This document shows, piece after piece, positions 1 through 8,956 of a DNA stretch of 53,301 nt. Origin of the DNA: an uncultured Rikenellaceae bacterium (lineage in GTDB: Bacteria; Bacteroidota; Bacteroidia; Bacteroidales; Rikenellaceae). The position numbers and the translations under genes were made by a program. Under the pieces are notes generated by a model. It saw only the letters and a program-made list of their open reading frames with translations. It was not told where the DNA came from and ran no database searches. The stretch is taken from the NCBI GenBank assembly GCA_944326945.1, contig CALVFY010000019.1, positions 1-53,301 on the forward strand. The letters run 5' to 3'. Positions within the stretch are counted from its first letter, which is position 1. Every line of letters begins with the position of its first letter.

Positions 1-2
1 AC

Positions 3-878
3 AAGAATGCCAAAGTGAAAGACGGCATGGAGTCGTTGGTGAATGCCTATAAGCAGGATGCTCAGAATGCCTATTCGATGATTAAATATAAGGATGCTGC
101 CAAATTGTTCCGTGCGGCATACGATATCGAGAAACATCCTGTGCTGAATCGTGTAGATACAGCTTCTGTTTTCAATGCCGGATATCTTTACACGTTGGCT
201 AACGACTTCAAAAACGGAGAGAAAAACCTGAAAATCGCGAAAGATCTCGGTTATGAGAACAATGGCGATATCTATTATCTGATGTACTATTGTTACAACG
301 GTATGAAGGATTCGGTCAATGCCAAACAAATTCTGTTGGACGGTCTGGCCAAATATCCTAAAAATACCAATATCGTAACCTATCTGCTCAGCTTCTATGC
401 CAATGGCGGTGGCGATCCGCAGGAGATTATTCCTATCGTGTTGAAATCTATCGAGGATGATCCGAAAAATCCCGATTTGTGGAGCGGTTTGGGTCGTATC
501 TATGATAAACTCGGTCAACCCGACAAATCGATCGAGGCATTTGCCAAAGCAGCAGAGTTGATGCCGAAAGATTTTGGCGCACACTTCAATCTGGGGCTGC
601 TTTATATCAAAAAAGGCGACGAGATGAACAAAGAGATGAACAGTCGTCAATTCGATAGTCAGAAAGAGTATAACGATGCTTTGGCTACGGTCAACGCCGT
701 TTACGCACAGTCGATTGCTCCGCTGGAGAAAGCTCTCGAACTCAATCCGAAGGAGTCGGCTACGGTGGAACTGCTCAAGAATGTATGCTTCCGTCTGCGC
801 GATGAGCCGGGTATCATGGAGAAGTACAACAAGTATAATGAGATGTTCAAAAATATGCCGCAACAACCCGCTCAATAA
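3..878 (+). CDS. TPR-repeat protein, 5' end cut by window edge
   Basis: The reading frame is open to the left edge, so this is the C-terminal part of a longer protein (about 291 residues visible). Helical TPR-like repeats run through it, with recurring patterns such as LGYEN, LAKYPKN, LGRIYDKLGQPDKS and LEKALELNPKE. A TPR protein normally acts as a protein-protein scaffold; the partner cannot be told from here. The GTG at position 15 is only an internal codon, since the frame continues upstream through AAG AAT GCC AAA. It is followed by a strong intrinsic terminator, so it ends its own transcript before the suf operon begins. Confidence 0.85.
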   Translation, partial: KNAKVKDGMESLVNAYKQDAQNAYSMIKYKDAAKLFRAAYDIEKHPVLNRVDTASVFNAGYLYTLANDFKNGEKNLKIAKDLGYENNGDIYYLMYYCYNGMKDSVNAKQILLDGLAKYPKNTNIVTYLLSFYANGGGDPQEIIPIVLKSIEDDPKNPDLWSGLGRIYDKLGQPDKSIEAFAKAAELMPKDFGAHFNLGLLYIKKGDEMNKEMNSRQFDSQKEYNDALATVNAVYAQSIAPLEKALELNPKESATVELLKNVCFRLRDEPGIMEKYNKYNEMFKNMPQQPAQ

Positions 879-900
879 AAGTCGGAAAGCCTAAAGAGTA

Positions 901-935
901 AAGGGCAGGAGAAATCCTGCCCTTTCTGTTTATTT
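901..935 (+). terminator. Intrinsic terminator after the TPR gene
   Basis: A perfect 10-bp stem (901-910 with 915-924) closes a GAAA tetraloop and is followed by a T-rich stretch. It separates the upstream TPR gene from the suf promoter. Confidence 0.85.
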
Positions 936-946
936 TTGGTTAAAAT

Positions 947-977
947 TTTGCACTCTCTGTACAGATCATTAACTTTG
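947..977 (+). promoter_or_regulatory. suf operon promoter (Bacteroidota type)
   Basis: TTTG at 947-950, exactly 19 bases, then TAACTTTG at 970-977 match the primary-sigma consensus of Bacteroidota (TTTG-N19-21-TAnnTTTG). The start of transcription would lie near 983-985, only about ten bases before the sufB ATG at 995, so the leader would be very short. Confidence 0.75.
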
Positions 978-994
978 TCACCTATTGTGTGAAT

Positions 995-2440
995 ATGGAA
1001 GATCAGAATCAAATACTGAACAATATCACGGAGCAGGAGTATAAATACGGCTTCGTGACCGACATAGAGACCGATACGATTCCTCGAGGACTCAATGAGG
1101 AGATCGTACGGTTGATTTCGGCAAAAAAAGAGGAGCCGGAATGGATGACAGAGTATCGACTGAAAGCTTATGCCCATTGGAAAACACTCCCGATGCCTTC
1201 ATGGGCCCATCTGGATATTCCGGAAATCGACTATCAGGACATTATCTATTACGCCGCACCGCGTACCACACCCAAGTATAACAGTCTGGACGAGGTGGAT
1301 CCCGAACTATTGGCTACGTTCGAGAAATTGGGGATCCCGCTCGAGGAACGGATGGCCTTGGCCGGAGTGGCTGTCGATGCGGTGATGGACTCGGTATCGG
1401 TGAAAACTACGTTCAAGGATACGCTTTCCGAATTGGGAATCGTTTTCTGTTCGATGAGCGAGGCTGTCAGAGACTATCCCGATCTGGTTCGCAAGTATCT
1501 GGGAAGCGTGGTTCCCTATACCGATAATTTCTTTGCAGCCTTGAATGCCGCCGTTTTCTCCGACGGTTCGTTCTGTTATATTCCCAAGGGTGTGCGTTGC
1601 CCGATGGAGTTGAGTACCTATTTCAGGATCAATGCGGCCGGAACCGGACAATTCGAGCGGACGCTGATCGTGGCCGATGAGGGAGCCTATGTGAGTTATC
1701 TGGAAGGGTGTACGGCGCCTCGTCGGGACGAGAATCAGTTGCATGCGGCGGTGGTAGAGATTGTCGTGATGAAGGATGCCGAGGTGAAATACTCCACGGT
1801 GCAGAACTGGTATCCCGGAGATAAGGACGGGAAGGGCGGAATCTATAATTTCGTGACCAAGCGAGGGATCTGTCGGGGCGAAAATGCTCGTCTGTCGTGG
1901 ACTCAGGTCGAAACCGGTTCGGCCATTACGTGGAAATATCCAAGCTGTATTCTGGCAGGTGACAACAGCGTGGGCGAATTCTATTCGGTGGCGCTGACCA
2001 ACAATTTTCAGCAGGCCGATACGGGAACCAAGATGATTCATTTAGGGAAAAATACCCGTAGCCGGATCGTTTCGAAGGGCATTTCGGCCGGCCGGAGTCA
2101 GAACAGTTATCGCGGTTTGGTGAAAGTGGGGCGTAAGGCCGAGGGGGCACGTAACTATTCCCAGTGTGATTCGTTGTTGATCGGCGATCGTTGTGGCGCC
2201 CATACGTTCCCTTATCTGGAGGTGGAGAACAAGAGTGCCGTGGTGGAGCATGAGGCTACGACCTCGAAGATCAGTGAGGATCAACTCTTCTATTGTAATC
2301 AGCGGGGTCTCTCGACGGAGGATGCCGTAGCGTTGATCGTGGGAGGATATGCTCGGGAGGTGCTCAATAAACTGCCGATGGAGTTTGCGATCGAAGCACA
2401 GAAACTGTTGTCGGTGAGTCTGGAGGGGACCGTGGGCTAA
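995..2440 (+). CDS. sufB: Fe-S cluster assembly scaffold protein SufB
   Basis: SufB is the scaffold subunit of the cytosolic SufBCD complex on which Fe-S clusters are built. The 481-residue length fits the family. The C-terminal core has the conserved block [17 protein letters not shown], holding the cysteine used for persulfide/cluster assembly in the family, followed by EHEATTSKI and the FYCNQRGL segment. ATG at 995 is chosen over the in-frame GTG at 989 because the promoter leaves little room and ATG is the stronger start. It is the first gene of sufB-C-D-S, with sufC 65 bases downstream. Confidence 0.97.
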   Translation: MEDQNQILNNITEQEYKYGFVTDIETDTIPRGLNEEIVRLISAKKEEPEWMTEYRLKAYAHWKTLPMPSWAHLDIPEIDYQDIIYYAAPRTTPKYNSLDEVDPELLATFEKLGIPLEERMALAGVAVDAVMDSVSVKTTFKDTLSELGIVFCSMSEAVRDYPDLVRKYLGSVVPYTDNFFAALNAAVFSDGSFCYIPKGVRCPMELSTYFRINAAGTGQFERTLIVADEGAYVSYLEGCTAPRRDENQLHAAVVEIVVMKDAEVKYSTVQNWYPGDKDGKGGIYNFVTKRGICRGENARLSWTQVETGSAITWKYPSCILAGDNSVGEFYSVALTNNFQQADTGTKMIHLGKNTRSRIVSKGISAGRSQNSYRGLVKVGRKAEGARNYSQCDSLLIGDRCGAHTFPYLEVENKSAVVEHEATTSKISEDQLFYCNQRGLSTEDAVALIVGGYAREVLNKLPMEFAIEAQKLLSVSLEGTVG

Positions 2441-2505
2441 ATGACAAGATCGGATGCCGGTGGAGCATCGATGTTAAAGAGTGAAAATAATAAAAAGAGC
2501 AAGAT

Positions 2506-3255
2506 ATGTTGGAGATCAAGAATCTGCATTGCAATGTAGAGAATAAGGAGATCCTGCGGGGTATCAATCTTTCGGTTCAGGCCGGAGAGGTCCATGCCAT
2601 TATGGGACCCAACGGGTCGGGTAAGAGTACGCTGGCTTCGGTGTTGGCCGGAAATGAAAAATTCGAGGTTACTCAGGGAGAGGTGATGTTTGAGGGGATG
2701 AATCTGTTGGATATGAGTATCGAGGAGCGTGCCAGAGCGGGACTTTTTCTGGGATTTCAGTATCCGGTGGAGATTCCCGGGGTAAGTATGGCCAATTTCA
2801 TGAAAGTGGCCGTGAATGAACGTCGTAAATACCTGGGATTGGATCCGCTCTCTTCGACCGATTTTCTGCGGATGATGCGCGAAAAGGGTAAGATCGTCGA
2901 GCTGGACAGTAAATTGACCTCCAGGGCAGTCAACGAGGGTTTCTCGGGTGGCGAAAAGAAGAAAAACGAAATATTCCAGATGGCGATGCTCGATCCGAAA
3001 TTGGCTATTTTGGATGAAACCGATAGTGGTTTGGATATTGATGCTCTTCGGATTGTAGCTACGGGAGTGACCAAGTTGCATCGTCCGGATAATGCCACGA
3101 TTGTGATTACCCACTATCAGCGATTGCTGGATTATATCGTGCCCGATTATGTGCATGTGCTTTATAAGGGGCGGATTATTTATTCCGGTACGAAAGAGCT
3201 GGCTCTCAAATTGGAAGCCGAGGGATACGACTGGTTGATCAATCAATATCAATAG
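2506..3255 (+). CDS. sufC: Fe-S assembly ATPase SufC
   Basis: SufC is the ABC-type ATPase that drives conformational change in SufBCD. The 249 residues include Walker A GPNGSGKST (34-42), the SufC-type signature FSGGEKKKNE (146-155), Walker B LAILDETD (about 166-173) and the switch histidine in ITHYQ (His203). The ATG at 2506 is the only sensible start. It sits between sufB and sufD, and sufD begins three bases after its stop, so the genes are cotranscribed and probably translationally coupled. Confidence 0.98.
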   Translation: MLEIKNLHCNVENKEILRGINLSVQAGEVHAIMGPNGSGKSTLASVLAGNEKFEVTQGEVMFEGMNLLDMSIEERARAGLFLGFQYPVEIPGVSMANFMKVAVNERRKYLGLDPLSSTDFLRMMREKGKIVELDSKLTSRAVNEGFSGGEKKKNEIFQMAMLDPKLAILDETDSGLDIDALRIVATGVTKLHRPDNATIVITHYQRLLDYIVPDYVHVLYKGRIIYSGTKELALKLEAEGYDWLINQYQ

Positions 3256-3258
3256 ACC

Positions 3259-4578
3259 ATGAACCGATCTGTGGAACAGCGACTGTTGGACCTGTATGTC
3301 GCCAATGTGGATATCGTGGGCGAAGGGTTTTCCGTGGGCCTTAACAGTCAGCGCAGGGAGTATATCGAAGCGTTCAATCTGGCGGGAATCCCGGACCGGA
3401 AGGATGAACGTTACGGATTGAGCGATCTGCGTACTTTATTCGATAGCCGGGAATGGGAACACTACTTTACTCCGGTGCAATTGTCGGCCCTTGGGGGAGA
3501 GAGTCTCCCCTCGTCCCGTTATCGGATCGAGGTGAATAACGGTTTCTGTACGGAGACCGAACTGTGTCGTTTGGAGAATGGAGTGGTGTACGGATCGCTT
3601 CGCACAGCCTTGCAGGAAGAGGTGGACAGTGCTCGGCTCCATTACAATACGGTGGCCGACAATAAGGGCGCCTCGCTTACGGCACTCAATAGCGCATTCA
3701 TGCAGGATGGTAGTTTCGTCTATGTGCCAGAGGGGGTTGAGTTGGACGAGCCTATTCTTGTCTTTCACCGGTATGGAGCCGGAGCAGAGGATGTGATGGG
3801 CTTCGGTCGTACGTTGCTTGTCTTCGGGGCCGGATGTCGGGCACGGGTACAATTGATTCATGCGGGCGATCACGGAGAAGGCGTAGACGATCGGGGATCC
3901 TATCTGGCCGATTATGTTCGGGAGATTTGTGTGGGCGAAGGTGCCGATGTTCATCTCTCGGAGGTGTCCGATTTTTCGGGGAATTGTCATTTGTTGTTGG
4001 AAAGTTATGTGAGCCAGGAGACCCGAAGTCGGTGCGAAATCCATACGGTGGATTTGGGTGAGGGTACAGCCCGGCTCGATTATACGACCGATTTGACGGG
4101 ACGGGAGGCCGAATCGTATCTGTACGGACTCTATCTGCATGGAGAGAGGGAGCGTTGCGATGTGGGAGTGACGGTCAATCATCTGGTGCCCGAGTGTCGT
4201 AGTTACGAGATGGTGAAAGGAGTCGCTTCGGGAGAGGCTACGGGATCTTTTACGGGAAGAGTCTATGTGGCTCAGGATGCCCAACATACCGATGCCTTCC
4301 AGCAGAGTCGGAATCTGTTGTTGAGTCCGGAGGCTCATATCTATACCCGTCCGCAATTGGAGATTTATGCCGACGACGTGAAGTGCAGTCATGGGGCGAC
4401 GGTGGGACAACTCGATGCGGAGGCGATTTATTATATGCGTCAACGGGGAATAGGCGAAGATGAGGCCCGACGGTTGCAATTGCATGGTTTTGTGAACGAT
4501 GTTATCTCCCATTGTTGCTGTGAGAGTTTTTGCGACTGGATGACTGCACGTGCGGAGAGGAAAATAGCGACGATATGA
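3259..4578 (+). CDS. sufD: Fe-S assembly protein SufD
   Basis: SufD pairs with SufB in the SufBC2D scaffold and helps iron entry. The C-terminal half shares the SufB/SufD beta-helix fold, and the diagnostic segment DDVKCSHGATVGQLDAEA carries the conserved histidine (SHGAT), followed by IYYMRQRGI. The N-terminal half is divergent, as usual for SufD. At 439 residues it has normal length. Its TGA stop overlaps the start of sufS (ATGA), the tightest junction of the operon. Confidence 0.95.
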   Translation: MNRSVEQRLLDLYVANVDIVGEGFSVGLNSQRREYIEAFNLAGIPDRKDERYGLSDLRTLFDSREWEHYFTPVQLSALGGESLPSSRYRIEVNNGFCTETELCRLENGVVYGSLRTALQEEVDSARLHYNTVADNKGASLTALNSAFMQDGSFVYVPEGVELDEPILVFHRYGAGAEDVMGFGRTLLVFGAGCRARVQLIHAGDHGEGVDDRGSYLADYVREICVGEGADVHLSEVSDFSGNCHLLLESYVSQETRSRCEIHTVDLGEGTARLDYTTDLTGREAESYLYGLYLHGERERCDVGVTVNHLVPECRSYEMVKGVASGEATGSFTGRVYVAQDAQHTDAFQQSRNLLLSPEAHIYTRPQLEIYADDVKCSHGATVGQLDAEAIYYMRQRGIGEDEARRLQLHGFVNDVISHCCCESFCDWMTARAERKIATI

Positions 4579-5795
4579 TGTTCGATGTAGAGAAAATACG
4601 GGCCGATTTTCCGATATTAGGTCGTTCGGTACACGGTAAGCCGTTGGTCTATCTCGATAGCGGAGCTACGGCTCAGAAACCTTTGCGGGTAATCGAAGAG
4701 GTGGATCGGCTGCATCGCGAGCTGAATGCCAATGTTCATCGGGGCGTGCATTTTCTGAGCGAGGAGAGCACAAAGCTCTACGAGGAGGCACGCGAAACGG
4801 TGCGTAGGTTTATCGGTGCCGGAAACCGTTCGGAGGTGGTCTTTACGGCGGGTGCTACGGCTGGAATCAATCTGGTAGCATACAGTTTTGCCGAACGTTA
4901 TATCGGTCCGGGCGATAATGTGATTCTCTCGGAGATGGAGCATCATTCGAATATTGTGCCCTGGCAGTTGGTCTGCGAGCGGAAAGGAGCCCAGATCAGA
5001 GTGCTTCCGTTCGACGACCAGGGACGTCTGGAGATTGAAAAATTGGCCGGTTTGATCGATGCACGTACACGAATCGTGGCCGTTACACAAGCCTCGAATG
5101 TGTTGGGTACGCGGCCAGATCTTTCCCGGATCGTTGCCGTGGCTCATGCCGCAGGAGTGCCTGTGTTGGTAGACGGATGCCAGGGCATTGTCCATGGGGG
5201 TGTGGATGTCGTCGCATTGGATTGTGATTTTTATGCCTTTTCGGGACACAAACTCTTTGGTCCTACCGGAGTAGGTGTGCTCTATGGCAAGGAAAAATAT
5301 CTGGCCGAGATGCCGCCGTTCATGGGAGGCGGCGACATGGTGCAGACCGTAACCTTTAACGGAACGACCTATGCCGAACTGCCGCTCAAGTTCGAAGCGG
5401 GTACGGCCAATTATATCGGAGCGATCGGAATGGCCGAGGCAATCCGTTATTTGAAGGCTTTTGATCCTCAGGCCATCGAGGAACATGAACAGGCGTTGTT
5501 GAGGTATGCTACCGAACGATTGCAGGCGCTCGACGGTGTACGAATCTATGGTACGACACCGGAGAAATGCTGTATTGTTTCCTTCACGGCCGAGGGGACA
5601 CATCCTTCGGATATCGGCATGATTCTCGACAAACTGGGGATAGCGATTCGGACGGGGACCCATTGTGCCGAACCGGTCATGACCCATTACGGTTTGACGG
5701 GAATGTGTCGGGCATCGTTTGCCTTCTATAATACGTTGGCCGAGGTGGATGCTTTGGCCGAAGGATTGCAGCGGGCGTTGATGATGTTGAGATAG
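4575..5795 (+). CDS. sufS: Cysteine desulfurase SufS
   Basis: SufS is a PLP enzyme that takes sulfur from cysteine and passes it as persulfide to the Suf scaffold. The PLP lysine is in FYAFSGHKLFGPTGVG, and the active-site cysteine is in IRTGTHCAEPVM, as in group II desulfurases. With the start at 4575 (or the adjacent ATG at 4578) the protein has 406 residues, the usual length, beginning MMFDVEKIRADFP. A longer in-frame ORF starts inside sufD but adds a meaningless extension. No sufE or sufU partner is visible in the window, so the sulfur acceptor may be encoded elsewhere. Confidence 0.96.
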   Translation: MMFDVEKIRADFPILGRSVHGKPLVYLDSGATAQKPLRVIEEVDRLHRELNANVHRGVHFLSEESTKLYEEARETVRRFIGAGNRSEVVFTAGATAGINLVAYSFAERYIGPGDNVILSEMEHHSNIVPWQLVCERKGAQIRVLPFDDQGRLEIEKLAGLIDARTRIVAVTQASNVLGTRPDLSRIVAVAHAAGVPVLVDGCQGIVHGGVDVVALDCDFYAFSGHKLFGPTGVGVLYGKEKYLAEMPPFMGGGDMVQTVTFNGTTYAELPLKFEAGTANYIGAIGMAEAIRYLKAFDPQAIEEHEQALLRYATERLQALDGVRIYGTTPEKCCIVSFTAEGTHPSDIGMILDKLGIAIRTGTHCAEPVMTHYGLTGMCRASFAFYNTLAEVDALAEGLQRALMMLR

Positions 5796-5829
5796 TGGCC
5801 TCTCGCGCGATTGGGGAGGATGGGTTGAT

Positions 5830-5854
5830 GGACCGAAACGGATTGATTCGGTCC
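5830..5854 (+). other. Small inverted repeat between sufS and tmk
   Basis: GGACCGAA (5830-5837) is complementary to TTCGGTCC (5847-5854) across a 9-base loop. There is no T-run after it, so it is a weak candidate for a terminator; it may stabilise an mRNA end. No other feature was seen in the 87 bases between sufS and tmk. Confidence 0.4.
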
Positions 5855-5882
5855 GATAATGAGATAAAAACTACTGACGACT

Positions 5883-6569
5883 ATGCCATTGGTTGTATTG
5901 GAAGGTTTGGACGGAGCAGGAAAATCGACTCAGGTGCATCTGCTGCAAGAGTTGCTCCGCGAACGGGGATTCGAATACGAGTATCTTCATTTTCCTCGGT
6001 TCGATGCTCCTGTGTATGGGGAACTGATCGCTCGATTCCTGCGTGGAGAATTGGGATCGGTGGAGAGCGTCGATCCCTATCTGGTGGCGCTTCTCTATGC
6101 GGGTGACCGGGTTGATGCCGCATCGATGATCCGCGGATGGTTGGATGCCGGAAGATTTGTGATACTCGATCGTTATGTCTACTCCAATGTGGGATACCAA
6201 TGCGCCAAATTGACCGGAGAGGCTCGCGACCGACTTCGGAATTGGATTCTGGATCTGGAATTCGGGTACAACCAGTTGCCTCGACCCGATCTTTCGCTTT
6301 TTTTGGATGTACCTTTTGAATTTACCCGTCGTCGTCTGACTGAAACCCGTGAGGGTGAGGATCGCGATTATCTGAAAGGAAGAGAAGATATTCATGAGGC
6401 GGATCTTTCCCTGCAGGAACAGGTACGGCAGGTCTATTGGGACAGTGCTCGGCTTGATGACGGTTTGCAGGTGGTGGATTGTTCTGACGGAGAAGGGAGA
6501 ATGGATTTGCCCGAACGAATTTTTGAACGAATTACCGCGAAAATAGAGCCTTTGTTGAAAAAGAAATAA
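5883..6569 (+). CDS. tmk: Thymidylate kinase
   Basis: The enzyme phosphorylates dTMP to dTDP for DNA synthesis. It has the P-loop GLDGAGKST (8-16), the nucleoside-binding DRY motif in ILDRYVYSN (96-98) and a LID-like stretch rich in charged residues (TREGEDRDYLKGRED). At 228 residues it is slightly longer than the usual 205-215. The ATG at 5883 puts the P-loop at the expected distance from the N-terminus. It may be read from the suf promoter or from an unrecognised one, and it is followed after nine bases by the DoxX-like gene. Confidence 0.92.
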   Translation: MPLVVLEGLDGAGKSTQVHLLQELLRERGFEYEYLHFPRFDAPVYGELIARFLRGELGSVESVDPYLVALLYAGDRVDAASMIRGWLDAGRFVILDRYVYSNVGYQCAKLTGEARDRLRNWILDLEFGYNQLPRPDLSLFLDVPFEFTRRRLTETREGEDRDYLKGREDIHEADLSLQEQVRQVYWDSARLDDGLQVVDCSDGEGRMDLPERIFERITAKIEPLLKKK

Positions 6570-6578
6570 TATTCCGTC

Positions 6579-7769
6579 ATGCTTGCCCGTGTCCGTCGAC
6601 AAAATTATGCAATTCTTTTTTGCCGTTTTCTATTGGCGGCGGTGTTTCTCTTTTCCGGTTTTGTGAAGGGGGTGGATCCTTGGGGGACAGCCATCAAGTT
6701 CGGGGAGTATTTCGCTGCTTTCGGGTGGGGAAATACGGGCGATTTTACATTCGTACTCTCCGTATTGCTTTCGGCTGTGGAGATGACCCTCGGTCTGGGC
6801 CTGCTGTTCGGAGTGGGGCTGCGTTTTACGGGAATGTGCACGTTCCTTTTTATGACGGGCTTTACGTTGCTTACGCTGTGGATCGCGTTGACGGATCCTG
6901 TGGCCGACTGCGGATGTTTCGGCGATGCGGTGAAGTTGACTAACTGGCAGACTTTCTGGAAGAATATCGTACTTTGGCCCATGAGTGCCGCCGTGTGGTT
7001 ATGGGCCCGGAGAAAACGGACAGCTGCCGAATTTGGATATGCCGAGCCGGCGGCAGTGTTTGTGCGTGCATTCGACGGCGTGCAGATTGGGAAAGACGAA
7101 GAGCGTCGTCGTACCCGATGGCAGGAAATCGTTCTGCTGGGACTGTTTTTTCTGCTTTCGTGCGGAGTGGGTGGATACGCATTGCTGCATCTGCCGGTGA
7201 TCGATTTTCTGCCTTTCCGGGTGGGTGTGAATATTCCTCAGGCCATGCAGGCTTCGGATGAGGGAACCACAGAGACTACTCTGATCTATCGGGATCGACT
7301 CGATGGCAGTGAACATGAATTTTCGTTGAACGATACGGTGTGGTACGATACGGTGAGATGGGAGTATGTCGACACGCGGATCGTGTCCAAAGGGGAAAGT
7401 GGAGCCCCGGCTATCCGGGAATTTGCCGTGTTCGACGATCGGGAGGATGTGACGGCCTCTCTGTTGGAAGATCCGGGTCGGGTGTGTCTGCTTTGCGTGA
7501 CCGACCCTGTCCGAGTGCGGGGACGTTGTCTGCAGGGTATGGAACAGGTTGCTCGTCGGGCCAGGGAAGAGGGGGCTCGGGTACTTTGTGTCACGCCGAC
7601 TCCACTGGAGGGTATGTCTCTGATGCGATTAGGCTCGGAACAGGTTGCTTGTTACAATATCGACGCCACAACGCTTAAAACCATGCTTCGGGCACGGACA
7701 GGACTCGTTGTGCTCGAAGGTGGCGTGATCGTCGAAAAGCGTAACTGTCGCGATTTGCTCTCCGACTGA
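6579..7769 (+). CDS. DoxX-like membrane protein of the BT_3928 type
   Basis: The N-terminal 145 residues look like the DoxX/MauE four-helix membrane fold: LFCRFLLAAVFLFSGFVKG at the start, a G-rich helix around 70-95, and the segment VADCGCFGDAVKLTNWQTF with two cysteines, typical of this group. Another hydrophobic helix at about 182-205 is followed by a roughly 190-residue soluble C-terminal region. That region has an alpha/beta look (VCLLCVTDPV, ARVLCVTPTPL, RTGLVVLEGGVIVEK) and may be thioredoxin-like, but no CxxC catalytic pair is evident. Redox or electron-transfer function is plausible, not shown. It probably shares a transcript with tmk. Confidence 0.7.
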   Translation: MLARVRRQNYAILFCRFLLAAVFLFSGFVKGVDPWGTAIKFGEYFAAFGWGNTGDFTFVLSVLLSAVEMTLGLGLLFGVGLRFTGMCTFLFMTGFTLLTLWIALTDPVADCGCFGDAVKLTNWQTFWKNIVLWPMSAAVWLWARRKRTAAEFGYAEPAAVFVRAFDGVQIGKDEERRRTRWQEIVLLGLFFLLSCGVGGYALLHLPVIDFLPFRVGVNIPQAMQASDEGTTETTLIYRDRLDGSEHEFSLNDTVWYDTVRWEYVDTRIVSKGESGAPAIREFAVFDDREDVTASLLEDPGRVCLLCVTDPVRVRGRCLQGMEQVARRAREEGARVLCVTPTPLEGMSLMRLGSEQVACYNIDATTLKTMLRARTGLVVLEGGVIVEKRNCRDLLSD

Positions 7770-7853
7770 TCTTATGATTCTTTACGCAATACATATTCGA
7801 CTCTTCCTGCTATCTTAACCGATTGCATTTCTTGTTGTTGGCATGATTGTTGG

Positions 7854-7877
7854 CGGTTCTGCGAGCTAAAAGAACCG
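7854..7877 (+). promoter_or_regulatory. Inverted repeat upstream of the efflux operon
   Basis: CGGTTCT (7854-7860) and AGAACCG (7871-7877) form a 7-bp inverted repeat with a 10-base spacer, ending 10 bases before the adaptor start codon. It could be a repressor site or a small mRNA hairpin. No TAnnTTTG element was found in this intergenic region. Confidence 0.3.
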
Positions 7878-7887
7878 ATTCTGAATC

Positions 7888-8952
7888 ATGTCCGATATGT
7901 TGCGTAGTGTGTTGTTGTTTGGTTTGTTGTTTGGGGCTGTTTCCTGCGAAAGGAATCGACAACAGCCTGTCATGGTACGTCCTGTGAAGGTATTTCAGGT
8001 ACACTCCATGGGGTATGTCAGTCAAAATTATGCAGGAATGGCGGTGGCCGACCAGGCAACCAATCTGGCTTTTACCGTCTCCGGACAGATCATTGCCCTC
8101 AATATCGAGGAGGGAAAACAGATTCCGGCCGGTTATGTGATTGCACAGATCAATCCTCGTGATTTTCGGCTTTCGGTCGAGTCGGCCCGTTCGGCTTATC
8201 TCACTGCGGAAGCCCAGTTGCAGCGGAGCAAACGTCTGGTCGAACAGCAGGCCATTTCTCGACAGGATTACGAAATAGCCCAGACGCAGTATGTGGAGTC
8301 GAAAGCGGCCTATGAGAATGCCGAGGGGCTGCTCTATGACACACGTCTGCGCGCTCCCTTCGCCGGGGTGGTCGAGAAACAATATGTGGACAATTATCAA
8401 CGTGTAGGCGCCGGTGAATCAGTCATACGACTCGTACGGCCCGAGACACGTAAGGTCCGGTTTACGATGCCCGAAAGCGGATTGTCTCTTTTGAGGGAGA
8501 AACGGAAACATTTCACCGTCGAATTCGATAACTATCGAGGGGTGGAGTTTGTGGCGGCACTCAAAGAGTATGTACCCACCTCCTCCGATGGGACGGGAGT
8601 GCCCGTCTCGCTTGTGTTGGACGATCCGCGTCTGTTGTCCGACGACACCCTGTATATCATCACTCCGGGAATGTCCTGTACGGTCAATCTGAGGATCGAC
8701 AATCCGGAGGAGATTCCGGAGACTTCGGTTCCCGTGACGGCTGTTTTTACACCCGATGGAAGCAGCCGTCCCTGTGTATGGGTGGTTACATCGAACCGTA
8801 GGGTGGAACGGCGTGAGGTGGTGTTGGGCGAGCTGTTCGGAACCGATCGGGTGGTCGTGCGCAGCGGACTTTCTCCGGGAGATGAGGTGGTAACGGCCGG
8901 AGTCTATCAGATCCGGGAAGGCGAGACGGTGAAAATTCTGAAATCCAATTGA
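7888..8952 (+). CDS. RND efflux periplasmic adaptor (membrane fusion lipoprotein)
   Basis: This is the HlyD/AcrA-type adaptor that links the inner-membrane pump to the outer-membrane channel. The N-terminus has a lipoprotein signal ending LLFGAVSC, with Cys20 as the likely lipidation site. The lipoyl/barrel-sandwich halves are visible as GQIIALNIEEGKQIPAGYVI and LRAPFAGVVEKQYVDN, flanking a coiled-coil hairpin rich in Q, R and E (about 90-145). The C-terminal part, ending SGLSPGDEVVTAGVYQIREG, is the usual membrane-proximal domain. It is gene one of three, with four bases to the pump gene. The substrate is unknown. Confidence 0.93.
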   Translation: MSDMLRSVLLFGLLFGAVSCERNRQQPVMVRPVKVFQVHSMGYVSQNYAGMAVADQATNLAFTVSGQIIALNIEEGKQIPAGYVIAQINPRDFRLSVESARSAYLTAEAQLQRSKRLVEQQAISRQDYEIAQTQYVESKAAYENAEGLLYDTRLRAPFAGVVEKQYVDNYQRVGAGESVIRLVRPETRKVRFTMPESGLSLLREKRKHFTVEFDNYRGVEFVAALKEYVPTSSDGTGVPVSLVLDDPRLLSDDTLYIITPGMSCTVNLRIDNPEEIPETSVPVTAVFTPDGSSRPCVWVVTSNRRVERREVVLGELFGTDRVVVRSGLSPGDEVVTAGVYQIREGETVKILKSN

Positions 8953-8956
8953 ACCC

